From: Flavilitoribacter nigricans DSM 23189 = NBRC 102662
GTDB lineage: Bacteria; Bacteroidota; Bacteroidia; Chitinophagales; Saprospiraceae
NCBI RefSeq assembly: GCF_002646595.1
Contig: NZ_PDUD01000018.1
Span: forward strand, 248,001-312,000
DNA length: 64,000 nt
Direction: 5' to 3'
Shown here: piece by piece, positions 59,891-64,000 of the stretch
How positions within the stretch are numbered: the first letter of the stretch is position 1
Layout of the letters: every line of letters begins with the position of its first letter
Made by a program: the position numbers and the translations under genes
The notes under the pieces: generated by a model
Told to the model about the DNA's origin: nothing
The model's database searches: none
The model's input: the letters and a program-made list of their open reading frames with translations, nothing else

Positions 59891-61147
59891 TTAGGCCAGG
59901 CCCCGACGTTTCATCTCTTCGTGCACCAGGGCATATTCACGGCCCATGTCTCCGGTAACCGAAGAATTTTCCTGCGCCCGCCGGATGAGATAAGGAACGA
60001 CATCCCGAACCGGCCCGTAGGGTACATATTTGGCCACATTATAACCGGCCGCAGCCAGGTTGAAGGTCAGGTTATCGCTCATGCCGTATAACTGACAAAA
60101 GTTGAGATGTGGATGGGCTTTCGGAATATTGTTCTTGGCGATCAACTCTGCCTGCAGCATCGCGCTCTCCTGATTGTGGGAGGCATTACAGGAAGCAATA
60201 TCCTTGTAATACTCTACACAGAACCGGATACCCTCGTTGAACGCGGCATCAACGGCCTGTTTGTCCGGCAGGATCGGCGAGGGATAGGATTGATCGGCGG
60301 CCCGATCTCTTTCTTTTTCCATATAGGCTCCGCGGACCAGTTTGGCGCCGAGTTTATAGCCCGTCCGTTTGGCCACTTCGTAGGATTCGCGCAGGTATTT
60401 CAATCGATCGGAACGGTACATTTGAAAAGTATTGTAAACAACGACGTTCTCCTGATTGTAGCGACTCATCATGCTGTTGACCAGGTAGTCGATCGCATCC
60501 TGGTACCAGCTCTCCTCGGCATCGAAAAAGACCCCAACTTTGCGGTCGCGAGCCACGTGACAGATCGCATCCAGCCGTTTAAGCACGTACTGATATTCCT
60601 GACGTTGTTTGTCGGTAAGCGCAACTCCTTTTCCCATTATTTCGAGGAGTTCGTTTCTCGCCAGGCCGGTGATCTTGGTACTGACGACGGGAATGGCATC
60701 GTTTTGCGAGGCAAACTCGATAGCACGGATGGTCTCGTTCATGGTGAGGTTGAAATCCTCCTCCGTGGTTTTACCTTCGGCCCCGTAATCCAGGATCGTA
60801 AAGGTATTCCGTTCTTTCAGTCGATTAATAGTGGGTTGGCATTCCAGGAGCGTAGTTCCTCCGCAAAACTGCTCGTAAATGGTATTCTTGACAATGGATT
60901 CTACAAAAGGTAGGTGCAGGCGAATAGCGGCGATCCCCAGTTTGGATCCGATACCTACAAGCCAGTGTTTATTCATCAATCCAAAAAGCCAGGCGGCTTT
61001 TTTCAACTCTTTATCCGACAGGTGAGCAAAGGCAATTTCAGTATTGTCAAAATCCAGCTTCGGCATGGCGCCTTCCCCGGAAAATGCTTTTGCCATTGCT
61101 TCCATTTTTTCGATATTCTTGGGAACAGGTTTTCCTTCTTTCTTCAT
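59891..61147 (-). CDS. Proline dehydrogenase
   Basis: FAD enzyme oxidising proline to pyrroline-5-carboxylate, 418 residues, monofunctional (no P5C dehydrogenase part). TIM-barrel motifs include STKITGL, FFDAEESWYQDAID, YNTFQMYRSDRLKYL, KLVRGAYMEKERDRA, AHPHLNFCQLYGMSDN and the PYGPVRDVVPYLIRRAQEN segment with the substrate-binding Arg pair. An N-terminal extension of about 80 residues is usual in Bacteroidota. It lies 18 bases after aroE, an odd metabolic partner; cotranscription is likely. Confidence 0.92.
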   Translation of the reverse strand: MKKEGKPVPKNIEKMEAMAKAFSGEGAMPKLDFDNTEIAFAHLSDKELKKAAWLFGLMNKHWLVGIGSKLGIAAIRLHLPFVESIVKNTIYEQFCGGTTLLECQPTINRLKERNTFTILDYGAEGKTTEEDFNLTMNETIRAIEFASQNDAIPVVSTKITGLARNELLEIMGKGVALTDKQRQEYQYVLKRLDAICHVARDRKVGVFFDAEESWYQDAIDYLVNSMMSRYNQENVVVYNTFQMYRSDRLKYLRESYEVAKRTGYKLGAKLVRGAYMEKERDRAADQSYPSPILPDKQAVDAAFNEGIRFCVEYYKDIASCNASHNQESAMLQAELIAKNNIPKAHPHLNFCQLYGMSDNLTFNLAAAGYNVAKYVPYGPVRDVVPYLIRRAQENSSVTGDMGREYALVHEEMKRRGLA

Positions 61148-61165
61148 AAGAAGATGTTGACTATG

Positions 61166-61918
61166 TTATAATTGTTGCCAGAATTGCCAGGATCTTTCGG
61201 CCTGACCATACAGCATATCCAAACCATTCTGGGTCTTACTTCCCTGGGCGGCTCCAAGCTTCAGGAAGGCAGTTTCCTCCGGATTATAAACCAAATCAAA
61301 AAACAAATGTTTGGTCCCGGCGTACTGGTATGGAATCGGCGGAAAGGTATCAACATTTGGGGACATTCCCAAAGGTGTCGTATTGATTATTAGGTGATGT
61401 TCCTCAATGGTAGACTGATCTAAGTCTGAATAGGTTAGCTGCCCGGCACCGGCACTCCGCGACACATAATGACTGGCGATCCCCAGTTTATCCATCACGT
61501 ACTCCACCGCTTTGGCGGCGCCACCCGTGCCCAGGATCAGGGCTGCTTTCGGCCGTTCTTCCAAATCTTCAAAAGCCCGCAGCAGCGACTGCTCAAAACC
61601 ATACACATCCGAGTTGAAGCCCTGCAGACCGTCGGAAGTGACCTTGATGGTATTCACGGCTCCCACTGCCTTAGCGCCCGCACCGAGCCGGTTCATATAG
61701 GGTATTACCGCCTGTTTGTAGGGGATGGTCACGTTCAGCCCCACCAGGTTGGGATGGGCAGCGATCAATTCCGGCAGTTCCTCAATCCGTTCGATGGGGA
61801 ACAGTTCGTAATAGGCATCCGTAATCCCTTCCCGGGCAAACTTTTCGGTGAAATATTTCTTGGAAAACGAATGAGAAAGCGGGTATCCGATGAGACCAAA
61901 TAAACGTTGCTCTGCCAT
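61166..61918 (-). CDS. aroE: Shikimate dehydrogenase
   Basis: NADPH-dependent reduction of 3-dehydroshikimate in aromatic amino-acid synthesis. 250 residues from the ATG at 61918; the frame is open far upstream but overlaps the J-domain-like gene and lacks similarity. Substrate site YPLSHSFSK, catalytic Lys in NVTIPYKQ, Asp in GFNSDVYGF, nucleotide loop GTGGAAKA, and INTTPLGMSPN. Slightly shorter than E. coli AroE (272), normal for the phylum. Confidence 0.93.
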   Translation of the reverse strand: MAEQRLFGLIGYPLSHSFSKKYFTEKFAREGITDAYYELFPIERIEELPELIAAHPNLVGLNVTIPYKQAVIPYMNRLGAGAKAVGAVNTIKVTSDGLQGFNSDVYGFEQSLLRAFEDLEERPKAALILGTGGAAKAVEYVMDKLGIASHYVSRSAGAGQLTYSDLDQSTIEEHHLIINTTPLGMSPNVDTFPPIPYQYAGTKHLFFDLVYNPEETAFLKLGAAQGSKTQNGLDMLYGQAERSWQFWQQL

Positions 61919-62036
61919 GAAAGAATAGATAAGAAGTGGAGGGACCACTCCGGATGAATAATATCCGCAAAAAAAATGAATCTTCACCACTAAGCCCAGT
62001 ATCCTTCCAAAAAACAGGCATTTAATGTGCCCTCCC

Positions 62037-62702
62037 CTATTCTTCCGCTCCGCCCGGGCCGATCTGTAAAAAGGTAGTCTGCTTGATCGACCGGAGGATC
62101 GCATCGTAATCCACCTCTACTACATCACCGTGAATCAACAGAGATGATGCCCGACCGGCAATTTTCCCGTAAAGCCAGTCGACGATGGTCTCTACGGAAT
62201 CTTTGGTATCAAAGGTGAGGTACATCCGGATCGTTTCCCGGTAACCGATACTGCTTCCCTGGTGATCTTCGTCAATAATGATGGAAGCGGTCGTATCGGG
62301 GATCTTGAACTTATCACCGTACACCAGCCAGCGATAAAAAGTGCCGAACAGATGGTATTTCAGATCCTTATCGGAAGTGATCAGTTCGATCTTCAGTTTG
62401 TCGAAAGCATATTGGGCATCGGGATGGAAAGCACGGTCCCGGTCCGTGGTATTGGAGATACCGAGTTTACCCGCGAAGTGCAACTCGATCTTCTTGTTCA
62501 GTTGTTCGATGGATTGGAAGCGGTCGGTGGCCATTTCCCGGATCGTTTCATCCTCAAACTTTTCAAAATTGTCCGGGTGGTATTTGGCCAGGATCTTCTT
62601 TCTCGTCTTATGGAAGTCTTCCGGCCGCAAAGATTCGATGGGCTGACCGTAATATTTCTGTATGGCGTCTTTCTCCGCCTCTGTCCAGTGATTCGATGGC
62701 AT
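62037..62702 (-). CDS. J-domain-like protein of unknown function
   Basis: 221 residues. Near the N-terminus TRKKILAKYHPDNFEKFED contains an HPD tripeptide followed by a helix with a heptad pattern (ATDRFQSIEQLNKKIELHF), as in the helix II-HPD-helix III of J-domains that stimulate DnaK. The J-domain is truncated or unusual at its start (WTEAEKDAIQKYYGQ). The rest (90-221) has mixed alpha/beta sequence ending in an acidic glycine-rich tail, with no family I know. First of a minus-strand run with aroE and proline dehydrogenase. Confidence 0.7.
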   Translation of the reverse strand: MPSNHWTEAEKDAIQKYYGQPIESLRPEDFHKTRKKILAKYHPDNFEKFEDETIREMATDRFQSIEQLNKKIELHFAGKLGISNTTDRDRAFHPDAQYAFDKLKIELITSDKDLKYHLFGTFYRWLVYGDKFKIPDTTASIIIDEDHQGSSIGYRETIRMYLTFDTKDSVETIVDWLYGKIAGRASSLLIHGDVVEVDYDAILRSIKQTTFLQIGPGGAEE

Positions 62703-62804
62703 ATTGTTAAGTCTGATCCAAATAAAAAGGTCAGCAATCGGTAAAAAGTTGAATGCGAGGAAGGATTGTCTCCGGTACTAACCGTTTACCTGCGGCACAA
62801 AATA

Positions 62805-62834
62805 AAAAATGCTTTCCCGGAGGAAAGCATTTTT
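62805..62834. terminator. Bidirectional intrinsic terminator after the Crp/Fnr gene
   Basis: AAAAATGCTTTCC (62805-62817) pairs perfectly with GGAAAGCATTTTT (62822-62834), loop CGGA. T-runs on both strands make it work both ways; on the minus strand it ends the Crp/Fnr transcript before the J-domain-like gene. Confidence 0.8.
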
Positions 62835-62884
62835 GTTAACCAAATTTCTTACTAATGACATATACTTAAAAAAGTTACATCCGT

Positions 62885-63571
62885 TTAGGCCAGTTTCGCC
62901 ATATCCCGCACCAGGATCTTACCCCGGTTGAAGTAGATCAGATCCGATTTTTTGAGATCATTGAGGACCAGGGTAACTGTCTGGCGGGAAGTACAGGTAA
63001 TATTGGCAATATCCTGATGGGTCAGGGAGTGTTTCAGCAACATCTCAAAACCCACCCGGCGTCCGCGGTCACTGACCGAATCTTTGATAAAGTCAATGAT
63101 GCGGGTACGTGCGTCTTTAAAGATCAGCGATTCCAGTTTATTTTCCGCCCGCATTAAGCGCTGGCCGAAAGAACTCATCACCTGACTGCACAGATCAAAG
63201 TTTTTGCGCATCATCTGGCGGAAATCGTCGTTTTTCAGGGAATACAGGATGACTTCGTCCCGGAGTACCTGGGCGTAGTCCTGTCTTTCTTTTTCTCCGA
63301 TGATACCCAGTTCACCGAACATGGCCAGTGGGTGGATCAGGGATTTGATCACCTCTTTACCATCCGAAGAATGCGTACCGATCTTGATGGTGCCCTTCGC
63401 CAAAAAATAGATCTCATCGGAGGGATCTCCGGGCATGTAAACCATACTGTAGCGCGTGCGCTTTTCGGTTTTCATCATGCCGGCTAATTCAATTCTTTCT
63501 TCCTGGCTTAAACATTCAAAGAGGGGAAATTGCTCAAGAAAATTTGTTTTGGCGTCCAGACTCATATGCAT
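62885..63571 (-). CDS. Crp/Fnr-family transcriptional regulator
   Basis: 228 residues (or 226 from the second Met). Cyclic-nucleotide-binding-like N-domain with FLAKGTIKIG and AMFGELGIIGEKERQDYAQVL; dimer helix MRKNFDLCSQVMSSFGQRL; C-terminal winged HTH HSLTHQDIANITCTSRQTVTLVLNDL with the R in SRQTVT that contacts the Crp/Fnr half-site. The Fnr-type N-terminal Cys cluster is absent, so it is not an oxygen sensor of the Fnr kind. The PAEV/GEL effector pocket is partial; the ligand is uncertain. Confidence 0.88.
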   Translation of the reverse strand: MHMSLDAKTNFLEQFPLFECLSQEERIELAGMMKTEKRTRYSMVYMPGDPSDEIYFLAKGTIKIGTHSSDGKEVIKSLIHPLAMFGELGIIGEKERQDYAQVLRDEVILYSLKNDDFRQMMRKNFDLCSQVMSSFGQRLMRAENKLESLIFKDARTRIIDFIKDSVSDRGRRVGFEMLLKHSLTHQDIANITCTSRQTVTLVLNDLKKSDLIYFNRGKILVRDMAKLA

Positions 63572-63823
63572 TTCATTTTCGGTGAAACAAACTTATCGGC
63601 TATTCTGGAAGCTTTGAAAATTTAATCCTTCAGTGTGGTCGGCTTCCCGGAAAAGGAAATATGCTGTCAGAGAGTTTTCCTATTGATAAATAGCCTGTTC
63701 AACTGTATAGACACCAAAAAAGTTGGTCCCCCCTATGGTACGCCAAATTTTAAGAGAAAAATATTGGACAGATCAATAACTTATTGATTCACAATAAAAA
63801 GAAACATGGATTTCATGGAGAAT
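63572..63823. other. Intergenic region between the DUF4249 tail and Crp/Fnr genes
   Basis: About 250 bases with AT-rich DNA. It should hold the Crp/Fnr promoter, but no complete TTTG/TAnnTTTG pair was seen. Confidence 0.35.
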
Positions 63824-64000
63824 TTACTGGACAAACTGGACAGAATCCAGGGAATTGCTGTATCCGGCAAAGATTCCATAGCCGTTTTCGATATTCTCAA
63901 AAACAATGACCGGATCGTTCAGCGGATTGGGATTAGAGCCTTCAGAGCGGCTGAGTGAAGTGTAATACAGGTAGTACTCGCGGGAAAGCGTGCGCAGTTC
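63824..64000 (-). CDS. C-terminal end of a DUF4249-type protein (5' part outside the window)
   Basis: An open minus-strand frame enters at the right edge and runs 58 codons to a TAA at 63824-63826. The sequence ends with SLSRSEGSNPNPLNDPV, then a VFENIENGYGIFAGYS segment, which matches the usual end of DUF4249 proteins (EPVxxxSNIxNGxGIFxGxS). These are lipoproteins encoded beside TonB-dependent receptors in Bacteroidota. The receptor would be expected upstream, outside the window. Confidence 0.7.
   Translation of the reverse strand, partial: ELRTLSREYYLYYTSLSRSEGSNPNPLNDPVIVFENIENGYGIFAGYSNSLDSVQFVQ

Overview
The window is a piece of a Bacteroidota chromosome, most likely from the Saprospiria/Cytophagia side of the phylum (for example a Lewinella- or Saprospira-like bacterium). 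Four things point there. A secreted protein ends in a type IX secretion (CHU_C/type B) sorting domain. Several promoters match the Bacteroidota pattern TTTG-(20 nt)-TAnnTTTG. Recognisable Shine-Dalgarno sequences are scarce. The gene content is typical of the phylum: a DUF4249 tail, an RND pump fused to a TolC-like domain, and rpsU followed by symporter genes. No phage, insertion sequence, CRISPR array, rRNA or tRNA was found. It looks like stable chromosome with some accessory metabolic operons.

Layout. 1-1104: a secreted repeat protein cut by the left edge. 1495-6881: an operon for oxidative breakdown of a deoxy- or L-hexose (Tat-exported Gfo/Idh/MocA oxidoreductase, tagaturonate reductase UxaB, fuconolactonase-like lactonase, SDR dehydrogenase, then a mutarotase after a spacer with two palindromic repeats). 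6892-18290 (minus): an unusual cluster made of a FN3/membrane protein, a sodium:solute symporter, a 40-residue membrane peptide, an aspartate-carbamoyltransferase paralogue with a changed amino-acid pocket, a transglutaminase-like/M20 carbamoyl-amidohydrolase fusion and asparagine synthetase. Further on lies a ClpB-like AAA+ protein that carries a release-factor-like C-terminus. 18324-22271: rpsU, a MarR regulator, a monoacylglycerol-lipase-like hydrolase, a subtilase and a lipoprotein. 22447-22719: a candidate non-coding RNA.

22801-30267 (minus) is a phenylacetate degradation operon in the order paaE-A-B-C-D-I-Z behind a TetR regulator, with a palindromic operator sitting on the promoter. 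30386-33581 holds class I ribonucleotide reductase (nrdB-nrdA) under an adenosylcobalamin riboswitch, with a perfect DnaA box upstream. 34473-38537 (plus) has dihydrolipoyl dehydrogenase and a secreted GH78-type rhamnosidase. 38591-46241 (minus) is a metal-efflux operon: response regulator, histidine kinase, RND pump fused to an outer-membrane factor, and periplasmic adaptor.

46400-64000 is mainly housekeeping: DUF3052 protein, 2[4Fe-4S] ferredoxin, cca, dus, nhaD, a SNF2 helicase, a CPBP protease, a 2-hydroxyacid dehydrogenase, the T9SS cargo protein, a DUF2279 protein, proline dehydrogenase, aroE, a J-domain-like protein, a Crp/Fnr regulator and the end of a DUF4249 protein.

The best candidates for something undescribed are the carbamoyltransferase/carbamoylase/asparagine-synthetase/symporter cluster and the Clp-release-factor chimera next to it. 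The best regulatory find is the B12 riboswitch plus DnaA box in front of the B12-independent ribonucleotide reductase. All family calls are by eye from sequence; no database search was run.
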